From Spirodela intermedia (Eukaryota; Streptophyta; Magnoliopsida; Alismatales; Araceae): a stretch of 64,000 nucleotides of DNA. Position numbers and translations under genes: made by a program. The notes under the pieces are model-generated. The model was not told the origin of the DNA and did not search any database. It was given only the letters and a program-made list of their open reading frames with translations. This document shows positions 1 to 11,182 of the stretch, one piece after another. Numbering within the stretch: position 1 is the stretch's first letter; each line of letters opens with the position of its first letter. Location of the stretch: NCBI GenBank assembly GCA_902729315.2, contig LR746273.1, positions 5,988,001-6,052,000 of the forward strand, read 5' to 3'.

Positions 1-2789
1 AGAGCTTCTCCTAGTCATTCCTAAATAATTAAAGGGCTCATAGTTGTGTGGATGGAATCCATTGAGATAGAGATTGAGACACTTAAAGAGGAGAAAAAAG
101 ATATGAAGTAAATCTTATAATAGTTAACTCAACAATTGACGATGTTGATGACACACTTGTATTAAGAAAATTAAGGACATCAAACACCATTACAACTTAC
201 AACTCCATCTCTTTAGAATTAAGAATGAAAGGTAACTCGTAGATTAGATCTACCAAACTTTAGTAGAGGTCATTATAAATACTAGAATCAAATCATTTTG
301 AACTGATAATGCTCAACATAGAGGGAGATGCATTAGACTAGTATTTATTGATAGAGTATCATTTTTATTTTGAGATTGATATGACTTTATGATGAAATCA
401 AGAGTTAATTTAGTACATCAACTTATACTAATGTCTACCAATGACTTTTGAACTTAAAACAAGATGATTTTGTCTCAGAGTGTAGATCAGAATTTAAAAA
501 ACTCTTATCTCATCTTCTTAGTATATTACAAAAATCTTAGAGCATGCTTATATTAAAAAACTCAAGCTTGAGATTCAAACTGAATTATTAACATCTAAAT
601 CAATTGGTTTAAGAGATATAATGTATACTTTGGTACAAATTGAAGCACAGATATGCATACTATGACAAGCATGGAAGTAAGAATGACCAAAACAACAAAG
701 ATTTAGTATGACTTCTTATAATCCCCAACAATAGAAAAATATCTCGACAATTATTTTTAGTAATATAATTCTAAATACTAAAACAAGTTTCTAGTCTGTA
801 AGCTTGTCCTTAATAAATATCTGACAATCATATTCAATCATAAAAGATAAGTCAAGAATGTAAGAAATTAAAGACATTTATAGTTGACTGAAGTAGAATT
901 ATAAGAAAGGAAGAGTAAATGCCTTTGTTTTTATTATAATGAATGGTTTGTGCTAGAACATAGGTACAATAGGAAGCTTAATACCCTCATGATGCATAAA
1001 GAAGAAAAAATTCAAGAAGGCATACAAGAAAAAGATTGGGCTCCACTAGAAATTTGTCTACAAGATAAATGTAATTTATTCAAAACACATGTTTCATTGA
1101 ATTATGTCATGCGATTGACTCAACATAGTATTATGGAAGGAAGAAGAGTATTGCAAGATAAAGATAATCCTCATCAATATAGGTGCTACTCATAATTTTT
1201 ATACAAATAATTACTAAAAAAATTATCCTTACGCATGAGTGAATTTTAAAGTTATAAAGTAGTGATGGATAATGATCACACCATATAATGAAATATGATA
1301 TGTGATAATATTTTCTTACAAATTAAAGAGCTTCTTATTATTCAAGACTTTTTACCTATAGATCTTAGTAACATTATTATTATGAGGATGTAATGACTAA
1401 AGACTTAAGTGTAGATACATTTACATTATGGAAATCTGATCATAAAATTCTTGATCAATAATACCATTTATACTAACAAAGGAGATATAAGTTCAAACAA
1501 ATTATGTATATCCTTAAAGGCTGTTGAATGAGAAATAATGAGTAATGTTTGTGTGATCTAATTACACTAGTTGTCAAGTCAAATGCATGACTCTTAATTA
1601 TTGCAAGAAAAAATAGAAACTAAGGTATGCTTTCTTAAATAGTTTCCTTAGGTTTTCGAACCACTTCGAGAGCTTCTTTGTAATAGAGAAGTTGTTCATT
1701 CTATCAATCTTATTATTAAAACTCAAGCACTAAATTTATGACCATATTTCAATACTCACAAATTCAGAAGAACGAGATAGAAAAGAACTATGTGCAATAT
1801 TTATTATTCAATCATCTATCATCCCCTATGCTAGTCAAGTATTACCAAATTTATCCCACATTGATGGAATCTAGAGGGTTTATTTTTTTCCCTCAATCAT
1901 AAATAGAGTGATCATTGATAAGTCTTATCTTAATATTTAATTTCACATGTCCGAAGGGATGTTAAACATTTTATGTTAAACATTGATAACTGAGCTTTAT
2001 GCATCTCACTCCCAATGCCGTGACTTCAATTTAGATGTTTATTCAAGTGAGTTATGTCCTACAATATGTATTAAGAGTCATTTATAAGGAGGTTTTTAGA
2101 CTTATAGGCCTTCTATCGTCTCCAGCAAGGAGGCTTTATGAAAATTCTTCAAGGTTGTCTAAGAACCATCTTCATGTAGATCAAGACAAGGAGGTTGAAA
2201 CTGTAAGTGGGTTGGTCTTTTCATAGAAGTTATTCATTACACATCCGCACCAAAAGCCTTTTTTTCATTTTGATTTGGATGAGTTTCTATCCCAAAGTGT
2301 AATATTAGCACTTGTCTTCTTCATGATTAAATTCTTGCTCACCTTATCTGCTGCTCGAATAGTCATTTTATTTTTCTTAAAGTTCAAGGAGAGTTCAGTG
2401 ATCTCCTATGCTTGGTCAGTGATCTGAAGTGGCTCCCTAAGCAACAACAAACATTCAATCTCGTGCGCAAATAGTGGCCATCAATCTTACTTTATATGGG
2501 ATGTGGAGCAGTGTAGATTCCTAGGTTTGATATCACCATTTGTCCTCTTTATGATTAACTTATTACTTACCTCATTTATTACTCTAAATATTTATTTTTT
2601 ATTCTTTTTTTTATTCTTAAAAGAAAAGTTCAGTGGTGTTACATGCATGACCAATGATATGAATAAGGGCTCTTTAAGCAACGACAAACATCTAATATTG
2701 TGTACAAATGATTATCATTAGTCTTTCATTGGGTGAGATGTGGATAGTAAAAAAATTTAAGTCAGATATCAACACTTGCATATGGCAAA

Positions 2790-3740
2790 GGTTTGAATTT
2801 TATTGAAGCCAAAAATCATATTTTTATCTCATTAAATCAAAAAAAATCTATACAGTATTGGTTAAGAGTTAAGCCATCATAATCATTCAATCATTATTAG
2901 AAATGTCGTCAACATTATTCGCAGAGCATCCTTACCAACTATTGAATGATTCTAGATAAAAAGATGGTGAATCCATCAAGTAAATGATTTTCGATTGATC
3001 GACGAATTAATCATCGTTAGGAAGAAGACAATCTGTTGGAAGACAAGTTGCCACCTCTTGAAAATATATTAGATGCAATGAAGAACATTCTTTTTCTACA
3101 GAAACCTAAAGATGAAGCTCCCTAAGATGCACCTTACATTCATCAACTCATTTTCATTAGGTGATAACCGTTGAAGATCTGAAAGTTGTTATTTTTCTTT
3201 GTCGTGGTGTGATAGCCATTGGAGATGATTTGTCAACTTACCTCATTGATTTCTAGACTTTGCAAGAAGATTTATAGGTTACCCATGTCTTCCTTATTTA
3301 AAGAGAGTCTTTTAGGCTGTGGACATCACACAATATTCCTCTCGAACACACAAAATTTTGGCAATCATTGTTGCAAAGTCGAAACTTTGTCCTTCCTATT
3401 TTAAACTTAACTTTTACTTAATGTAATGATATTTTTTGTGATTTCAAATTTCAAAAACCTTTTCCATTCAATTATAATTTTTTAATTTTTACATATGTTA
3501 ATTTGATCAATTAAATCATTTGTAATTGTTTACATAAGAATAAGTGAATGAAACTCTATTTCTACTTGAATCAGGTTCATTAGGGTGCTGATATCATCTT
3601 AATGTATGTACTTAATTCTCTTTTAGTGAATTTTTAAATATATTTAATATCCATCATTTAGTCCAAAAATCATACAAAATCATCTTGTTTGAGAAAAATT
3701 CTGAAATATTATTTGAAATTATTTTACATCCCTATGTCAC
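2790..3740. repeat. Unnamed ~1.1 kb dispersed repeat, copy A
   Basis: This stretch is the first of four diverged copies. Shared blocks are a head reading roughly gttcgaatcc..gagcc followed by aaaactcatatttttatct, a middle with ctaaagatgaagctccctaa and ggtgacaac, and a tail with attcaattatgattct, cttacataagaatcac and catcatcttgacatc. Copy A lies inside the reverse transcriptase region of the gypsy relic and lacks the last ~200 bp of the unit. No coding potential is visible. Confidence 0.75.
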
Positions 3741-4554
3741 TTTTGCCTAAGAATTTGAGAGAATTAAAGAAATTGTTAAAGATGACTAGTTATTATTGAA
3801 GTTTTTTTATGTAATATGCAACTTTAGCCTTACCTCTAACTCAATTATTGAAGAAAAACTAATTTCAGTAGAATTCTGAAGCTCAAATTGGCTTCAACAA
3901 GCTCAAATTAGCATGACTTATACCTTAGTTTTGGCTCCACTTAATTTTTCATACACATATTTATAGTCAAGATAGATGCTTATGGGATAGAAGTATGATC
4001 AATTTTGATGTAACAAGAAAGATAAGTTGCCTACTTTAGTCATAATTTTCTTGAAAATCTCAATGAAATCAACCTACAAGAGAGAGTTTATGCCTATTAT
4101 GATGGTAATACAAAAATAGGAACATTATCTTATATTTCAGTCATTTATTATTAAAACTAATTAGTTAGCTTAATTTTTTTTATTAGAATGAAATTCATTT
4201 AGAATATCACAAATGAGTTACTAAATTAATCGGGTATCATTTCCAAATACATTAGAGGAAGGGAAAATAATACATACGTAGATGCACTCTCCGGATGTCA
4301 CATTGAGTTGGATAGAGGTAGCACTTATATGACATGGATCACTTATTTATAAAGGTCTACCAATACTACCTCTTACATTTTCTCTTATTTTACATTCTTA
4401 TGAGAAATTCATGATAACCCTTTATGTGGTTATGTTAAGTTTCTAAGGAATTTTTAGCTAATTATGTAATTTATGTGAACTTATATATTTCTAAAATCAT
4501 ATTTTTGAGATAAATGAAAATAAATAAATAAAATAAAAGTAATATAGAAAAATG

Positions 4555-4760
4555 GGGGACTTGTTCACTAGCTGGTGATAAGTCTCCATTATCATGAGTT
4601 AATAATTAATAAATAATATGGTTTTAGCCTTGACTCATGATAAATAGACTTATATTTGTGTTAAATTGTGAAAAGTATTTTTAGTTGATTAATGTGAAAT
4701 TTTGGTTAATTATGTGATTTTATACAAATTTATATGATTTTTATAGTCTTATTTTTGAGA
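4555..4760 (+). repeat. Inverted repeat, left arm
   Basis: The arm runs from about tgataagtctccattatcat to cttatttttgagataaat. Its reverse complement occurs at 6412-6615 with roughly 85-90% identity judged by eye. A shorter tandem echo (tttttagctaattatgtaat onward) lies just left at 4447-4520. It may be an LTR or terminal repeat of another element. Confidence 0.75.
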
Positions 4761-5199
4761 TAAATGAAGAAAAAAATATAAATATAAATATAGAAAAAAA
4801 GGGGGGACCCGCCAACTAGCTAGGTCTGCAAGCAAGTCGAAAGCATAATTAAGGAGAGCCACGAGCAGGGGCTCGAACGACTATGGATTGATGGGGGCAT
4901 GTGTGTGCACCACTCTCATTCCATATCACTGGTGGCTAGTCAATTGTGGGACAAGGAGTAGTTATACATGCAAGAAAAGGACTCATTACTTCTAAATTTG
5001 ATATTATTATATATTCATCTAAAACTCTGACGCATAATCGATGTGGGGCTAAACCCGCGTCACACCTTCCTCGGAATGGTTTCATTCATTTTAATACCTA
5101 AAATACCCCTTAATTATAACAGATATATACCATGATGATGTTACTTTATAAGGGTATTATAGTACTTATTTTAATTTCTCTCATGTAAGTGGGTGACTG

Positions 5200-6317
5200 A
5201 CACGAGTTCGAATCCTACGAGAGCCAAAACTCATATTTTTATCTGATTAAATTGTGACTTTCCTACATATCACTGGTGAGTGCTAAAATTGCTTGATCAT
5301 CGGCAAAAATCTAGCCAATGTGATTTGCAGAGTATTGTTACTAAAATTACTGAATGATTTACGATAAAAGGATCACGAATCCATCGAATAAAGTATCTCC
5401 AATTGATTGACGAATAAGTTGTTGTCAAGAAGAGGATGATTTACTAGGAGACGAGTTGCCACCTCTTGAGAGCATACCGGATGTGATGAAGAGCCTCTTC
5501 TTACTATGCAAACCTAAAGATAAAGCTCCCTAACACACGCCCCACCTTCATCTAGCTCCTCTCTGTCAGGTGACAGCTGCTGCAGAGTTGCAAAGTCGAT
5601 ATTTTTTCACTTTGTCGGGTGACAGCCGTCGGTGATGATTTGACGACCCGTTTCATTGATCTCTAGACTTCGCAAGAAGATCTAGAAATTACTCATGTAG
5701 TCCTTATCTAAGAAAAGCCTTTAAGGCCGTAGACACTGCACGACAATTTTTCTGAACACTCAAGATTTTGATGCATCTCTGACGCATCACCATCGTGACC
5801 TTGGAACTTTATTTCCTATTTTCAACTTAATTTTCACTTCATTTAGTGATAATTTGTGTGATTTAAATTTAATAAGCTATTATTCATTCAATTACGATTC
5901 TCTAGTTTTTATAGATCTTAATTTGATTAATTAAATTATTTGTAATCACTTACATAAGAATCACCGTGCAAAACTCTATCTTAAGCGGATTTACATTTGT
6001 CGGGCATTGATGTCATCATGACGTCTGCACCCTTTTTTTCTTTTTTTGTGAATTTTAAATATATTTTATTTTTATTTCTTAGTATAAAATTTATAAAAAC
6101 TTATATCTTTGAAAAAAAATTTAAAAAATTATCCGATATTATATTACATCCTTATGATTGACCTGAAAAAATGCCACTATTTTTGAAAGATTTTTTGAAT
6201 TATAATTGATATATTTGTTCAGAAATACTTTTAAATATTTTAAAATTAGTATTTTCTAGTTTTATAAATTTTAAATTTATGTGATTTACTATACAATAAC
6301 TAAGTCACGTCACTAGG
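5200..6317. repeat. Unnamed ~1.1 kb dispersed repeat, copy B
   Basis: Copy B has the clearest head (gagttcgaatcctacgagag, like a tRNA B box plus acceptor stem) and ends in aactaagtcacgtcac. A leader at about 4817-5200 (aggtctgcaagcaagtcgaaag onward) precedes it and is repeated before copy C, so B and C belong to a larger composite unit of 1.5-1.75 kb. Confidence 0.75.
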
Positions 6318-8067
6318 CCTGCAAACGGGTCAAAAGTACTGTTAGGTAAAGCTGTGAGCAAGGAACTTGAGCGATTAAAGATCGATAGGGGGCAAGACTA
6401 TACGTCACATAAGACTATATCTCAAAAGTAAGACTATAAAAATCATATAAATTCGTATAAAATCACATAATTACCCAAAAATTCACGTTAATCAACTGAA
6501 AACCACTTTTCACACTTTAACACAAATATAAGTTTATTTATCATGAGTTAAGGCTAAAACTATATTATTTACTAATTATTAACTCATGATAGTGAAGACT
6601 TATCAATGACATAATCTCATGTCACTGTGTATTCATCTTAAACTCAGAAAATAATTGATGTGGGACTAAACTTGGGTCACATTTCACACAAAGTTTTTAA
6701 TCATTTTAATACTTAAAATACTACTTATTTATGAGAAGGATATATCATTATAACATCACTTTATAATGATATTCATGTACTTATTTCACTATCTTTCATG
6801 CAAGTAGACAATTAGCAAGGGTTCAAATCTTATTAGAGCAAAACTCATATTTTTATTTGATTAAATCATGGTTTTCTTATAAATTACCTATTAACAATTA
6901 AGTTGTAAAAATCACTCAATCATTGATGAAAATTTTGTCAATGTGATTCATGGAGCATCATTACTAAAACCACGAAATGATTATGGATAAAAAGATCGAG
7001 TAAATTATTTTTATGATTGATGAATAAGTTGTCATCAAGAAGAAAATGATTCACCGAAAGATGAGTCACTATCTCTTGAGAATGTACTTAATGTGATGAA
7101 GAACCTTCTTTTGCTACACATATTTGAGGGTGAAACACTTAAGATGTGCCCACCTCTATTCAGCTTATCTCCGTTGGGTGACAACTATTGAATATTCATA
7201 AAGTCACTATTTTTTCACTCCATCGGGTGACAACTTTCAAGATAATTCGTCAACTTACTTTATTAATTTCTAAATTTCACAAGAAGATCTATAGATTGCT
7301 CACGTCATCCTGATGTAAGAAGAGTCTTTGAGGCCATGCATAGTACACAATAGTCATCTTGAACACTTAAGATTATGGTGCATCATGGCCGCGACATTAA
7401 AACTTTATTTTATAATTTTTAACTAGTTTAACTTCTACCATAATTTTCTGGACTTTGAAAAAAGATTTAGAGAATGTCCAGATCATTCATATTTAAAGAG
7501 ATACTTTGAGGCCATGGACATTGTTTGATAATATACCTGAACGTACAAAATTTAAATGATTACTATTATGAGGTTGAAATTCTAACTTTCCTACTTTCAA
7601 CTTATCTTTTGCTTAATTTACTAATACTTTGTGTGATTTCAAGTTTTGAAATTATTTTTTATTCAATTATGATTCTTTTGACTTTTACAAATTTTAATTT
7701 GACTAATTAAATTATATGTAATCACTTACATAAGAATCACTAGATATAACTCTAGTTTCACCTAAATCATGCTCATCGGGGTGCTAACATCATCTTGACA
7801 TCCGCACCAAATATAGTTTATATTTATTATTTTATCTAAAAATTATAACAATTTGTATCCTTTTAAGAAAATACTGAAATATTACTAGGTATTATCTTAC
7901 AAAAGTATGATTGTCTTAGAAATTTCTCACTATTTTTAAACTTCTTTTATCAAATTATGATTAGTTTATTTGTTCTAAAATATTTTTTAAATTCAAAAAA
8001 TAGCATTTTTTTAGTTTTATAAATTTTAAATTTACATAATTTATTATACTATAATTAGGTCACGTCA
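6317..8067. repeat. Composite repeat, copy C with leader
   Basis: The leader (aggcctgcaaacgggtcaaaag) at 6317 matches 4817. The element proper starts near 6810 and ends near 8067 in aattaggtcacgtcaa. The leader is interrupted at about 6412-6615 by the second arm of an inverted repeat, which explains why this copy is longer than copy B. Confidence 0.72.
6412..6615 (-). repeat. Inverted repeat, right arm
   Basis: This is the reverse complement of 4555-4760 and sits inside the leader of composite copy C. The two arms enclose about 1.65 kb. Confidence 0.75.
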
Positions 8068-9182
8068 ATTGACAAAGATTCAAATCTCACCAGACTTAAA
8101 ACTCATATTTTATCTCATTAAATCATAATTTTTCTACATAACACTAGGCTACAATTAAACTATTAGAATTGCTCAATCATCAACAAAAGTGTCGTCAAAG
8201 TAATTATAGAGCAGCCTAACTAATTATCAAATGATTCTAGATAAAAAGATTGTAAATCCATCAAGTAAAAGATCTCTGATTGATCAACAAACTAACCATT
8301 GTTGAGAAGAAGATAATCTATTGAGAGACTAGTCGCCACCTTTTTTAGAGTATACCCGATGCAATGAAGAGTCTACTCTTACTGTGTGGACCTAAGGATG
8401 AAGCTCCTTAAGACACGTCTCACCTCCATTTAGTTTATTTCTATTAGGTGACAACTGTTAGAGATCTATAAGTTGTTATTTTTATGCTTTACTGAGTGAT
8501 AGTCGCTGAAAATGATTCTTCAATCCACCACATTGATTTTTAGACTTCACAAAAAGATATAAAGATTGTTCGCATCTTCTTTATCTAAGGAGAGCCTTTG
8601 AGTCCTTAGACATCACACTATATTCTTTCCGAACACATAATTCAAATGATTAGTGTTGTAAAGCTGAAACTTTGTCTTTTCTACTTTAAACTTAATTTTT
8701 ACTTAATTTAGTAATATTTGTGTTATTTCAAAATTTGAAAACCTTCTCCATTCAATTATGATTCTTTGACTTTTATAGATCTTAGTTTTATCAATTAAAT
8801 CATCTATAATCATTTACGTAAGAATCTTATCAGACATAACTCTGTTTCCACCCGATTCACATTCATTGGGGCTCTAATGTCATCCTAACATCTACACCCA
8901 AAGTTTTCTTTTTTTGTTAATTTTAAAATATATTTTATCTTCATCATTTAGTCTAAAAAATCATATCAAATCTTATTCTTTATATTTTTTTTTGAAATAT
9001 TACCATATATTAGTTTACATTTGTATGATTGACTAAAAATTTCTCACTATTTTTTAAACCTTTTACATAATTATAATAAATTTATTTTGTCTAAAATATT
9101 TTTAAAATCTAAATAATAATATTTTTTAGTTTATAAATTTTAAATTTATGCAATTTATTATACAAAGATTATGTCACATCAC
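8067..9182. repeat. Unnamed ~1.1 kb dispersed repeat, copy D
   Basis: Copy D begins directly where copy C ends (attgacaaagattcaaatct) and ends in gattatgtcacatcac at 9182, immediately before gypsy integrase sequence resumes. It carries the same tail blocks as copies A-C (attcaattatgattct, catcctaacatctacaccc). Confidence 0.72.
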
Positions 9183-9437
9183 ATGGCTTAAGTCTATTCT
9201 AATAAAATAGAGGAAGTGTGCTTACTAATTTTTTGAGGGGTCTCAACAAATTATAAGGCACTGAGCGTAAAATGAGTTATTCATATTATCCACAAACAAA
9301 TGGCTACACTAAGGTGGTAAATAGAAGCTCAAAAATTTATTCCAGATGATTATCTTATGTATAAGCCTAAAGTATGGAGTGATTGATAACATTAGACATA
9401 ACTAAGTTATAATACTTCTTATCACTTAGTCATCAAT

Positions 9438-9620
9438 ATGACACTTTTTAAAGTAATCTATGGTAAAGATCCTCCAACATTGTTACGATATGAGCTGCCT
9501 ATTTCACCAATGGATGTAGTGGACAAATATTTACTAGCATGTGATGACACACTTAAGGTTTCGAAGGTACATATCCAACATATACAGTCAAAGATGAAAG
9601 CACATGTAGAGAAACATTGA
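9438..9620 (+). pseudogene. Ty3/gypsy integrase fragment
   Basis: This is the longest surviving open stretch of the relic, 60 codons. It reads TLFKVIYGKDPPTLLRYE, which matches the C-terminal integrase motif of plant gypsy elements (TPFKVVYGRDPP type). The upstream flank has the PQTNGYTKVVNR-like motif broken by stops. The fragment has no start or termination signal of its own and is part of the dead element. Confidence 0.85.
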
Positions 9621-10289
9621 CAAGACGTAGAATTTCAAGTGTGAGACTTAGTTTATACATGCCTCATACCATATCATAGAGGACATTAGCCAAGAGGGCA
9701 AACGAGAAGCTTGGTCTTAAGTTCATTACTCCTTATCCCATCAAGGAGGAATTGGTTCGATAAGATATAAATTAGAGCTGTCCAATGACACAATTCTTTA
9801 TCGAGTGTTTTGTATTTCACAATTCTATAAAGCCTTGGAACATCTATAGATCATACTCAAGCAATTTTAGGAGTGCTCATGGTAGATGTAGAATAAGTGG
9901 TTACTCAAGACATCTTGGCCTTTCTGAATTCATCTTTTAACACATAAGTAGTAGTCAAATGGAAAGACCTCCCTAAATATGAAGCTTAATGAATATCAGC
10001 CACAATAATTCAACAAAAATTTCTACAATTACCTTGAGGACAGGGTGAAACTCATTGGGGAGTATCGATTAGCCTCCATGTACTTACCTTAGAAGAAGGA
10101 ATGCCTTGGGCCAACTAGAGAATAATTGAAGGTGAGATTTTAAGGGGTTGACGAGTGGAATAATAGAAACCTTTTAGAGAAGGCATTGGGGTTACCTCCA
10201 AATAAAAGGGGTATGAATAAAGGAAAGGGAGAGGGGAGAAAGTTTTGGAGAATCAATTTGAGTCCTTGGGCGATCAAGTGGAAGCTTAC

Positions 10290-10718
10290 TGTTAACTTAG
10301 ATTTGAGGTGATTTCCTCTGATCTATCTCTTCCTTCATCTTTCTACTCCACACTTCCTATTAAATAAACTCCAATTTATGTTCAAGAATTGAGACAATGT
10401 TACAGAGTCGAAAGATGTCCCATAATTGGACTTTATCAAAGAAATTTCATTTTTTTTTTTTCTAACAGTTACATACACAGTTCTTGTGGATAGATCAAGT
10501 CTGAGAATGGACATCGAGAACTTGCGCGGCTATATAACTCTCTTTCTAAATTAGGGCCTTTCACTGGTTTTCTTCTCTCTCTCTCTCTCTCTCTCTTGCC
10601 TTTATTCTGTGGATGTGGGCCTGCCATTGTTTCATTATCCACACGCCCAGCTTGCTCTGATGAAGCCCATTTTCTCAATTTAGCAAAGTTTTCGGACATC
10701 GAGAGGGAGGGAGGGAGG

Positions 10719-10763
<45 letters not shown>

Positions 10764-11182
10764 AGAGGTCGAGTCGCCGGCTGAGACTGAGCTGTGATAA
10801 TTTTCAGGCTTAATTTTGAGGCCCGTATTTGGAATATATTTGGACTGGTCCGTTTTAGTATTACATAGGAAAAGTAAATGCCATTTTTTAATGGGCCGAG
10901 ATTAAGCTGTGATAGAGTTTGTTTAGTGGGCCAGACCCACATTCAGTGGTGGGCCAAACGTGACCCGGAGGGTGCCGAGTCAGTGAACGAGTCGATGACG
11001 CGCTCGTTCTCCGAGTTCAAATTCGTCTTCACTCTCCCTCGTTCCCCTGTCTTACTGCAAATCCCTACGTAGCGAGAGAGAGAGAGAGAGAGAAGGCAGT
11101 GAAGGCTGATGCTGGAGGGAGTACTGATAGCTGCAAGTTTAGAGAGGAGGAGAACCCTACTCTGTGCTGGCGCGGCAGAACT
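10290..11182. other. NUP133 upstream region with (CT)n and (GA)n tracts
   Basis: There is no gene here. The stretch holds a (CT)n tract at about 10572-10596, a GGGA/GA tract at about 10700-10760 and a GA tract at about 11071-11093, 90 bp before the NUP133 start. A ctatataact box at about 10530 is far upstream, so its role is unclear. Two open frames here are low-complexity artefacts of the GA/CT tracts. Confidence 0.6.

Larger units (their letters stand above)
200..10100 (+). mobile_element. Decayed Ty3/gypsy chromovirus, split by nested repeats
   Basis: Broken reading frames in several phases still spell the parts of a plant Ty3/gypsy polyprotein in order: a gag zinc-knuckle remnant near 915-990 (CFYYNEWFVLEHRY-like), the start of reverse transcriptase near 1740-1850 (RPYRYSH..QKNEIEK-like), the RT thumb and RNase H start near 3745-4080 (ATLALPLTQLLKKN), the RNase H end near 4200-4320, integrase near 9190-9640 (YYPQTNGYTKVVNR) and a chromodomain-like end near 9700-10060 (VKWKDLPKYEA). 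RT is interrupted at about 2230-3740 and RNase H is parted from integrase by about 4.9 kb of repeat-rich DNA (4320-9190). Stops and frameshifts are everywhere, so it cannot be active. The chromodomain points to the chromovirus branch (Tekay/Del-like). I did not identify intact LTRs or target-site duplications, so the outer borders are approximate. Confidence 0.82.

Noticed and set aside
5203-5226. A real tRNA gene at the ttcgaatcc motif
   Set aside because: No cloverleaf, A box or anticodon arm is visible; the motif is part of a repeat found four times.
1-10290. CRISPR array or other prokaryotic system in the repeat-rich left end
   Set aside because: The repeats are long, diverged and eukaryotic transposon-related; no short direct repeats with regular unique spacers are present.
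10469-10942. 157-codon - strand open frame with poly-Ser/Leu
   Set aside because: It translates CT/GA microsatellites and the flank of NUP133 and has no family likeness.
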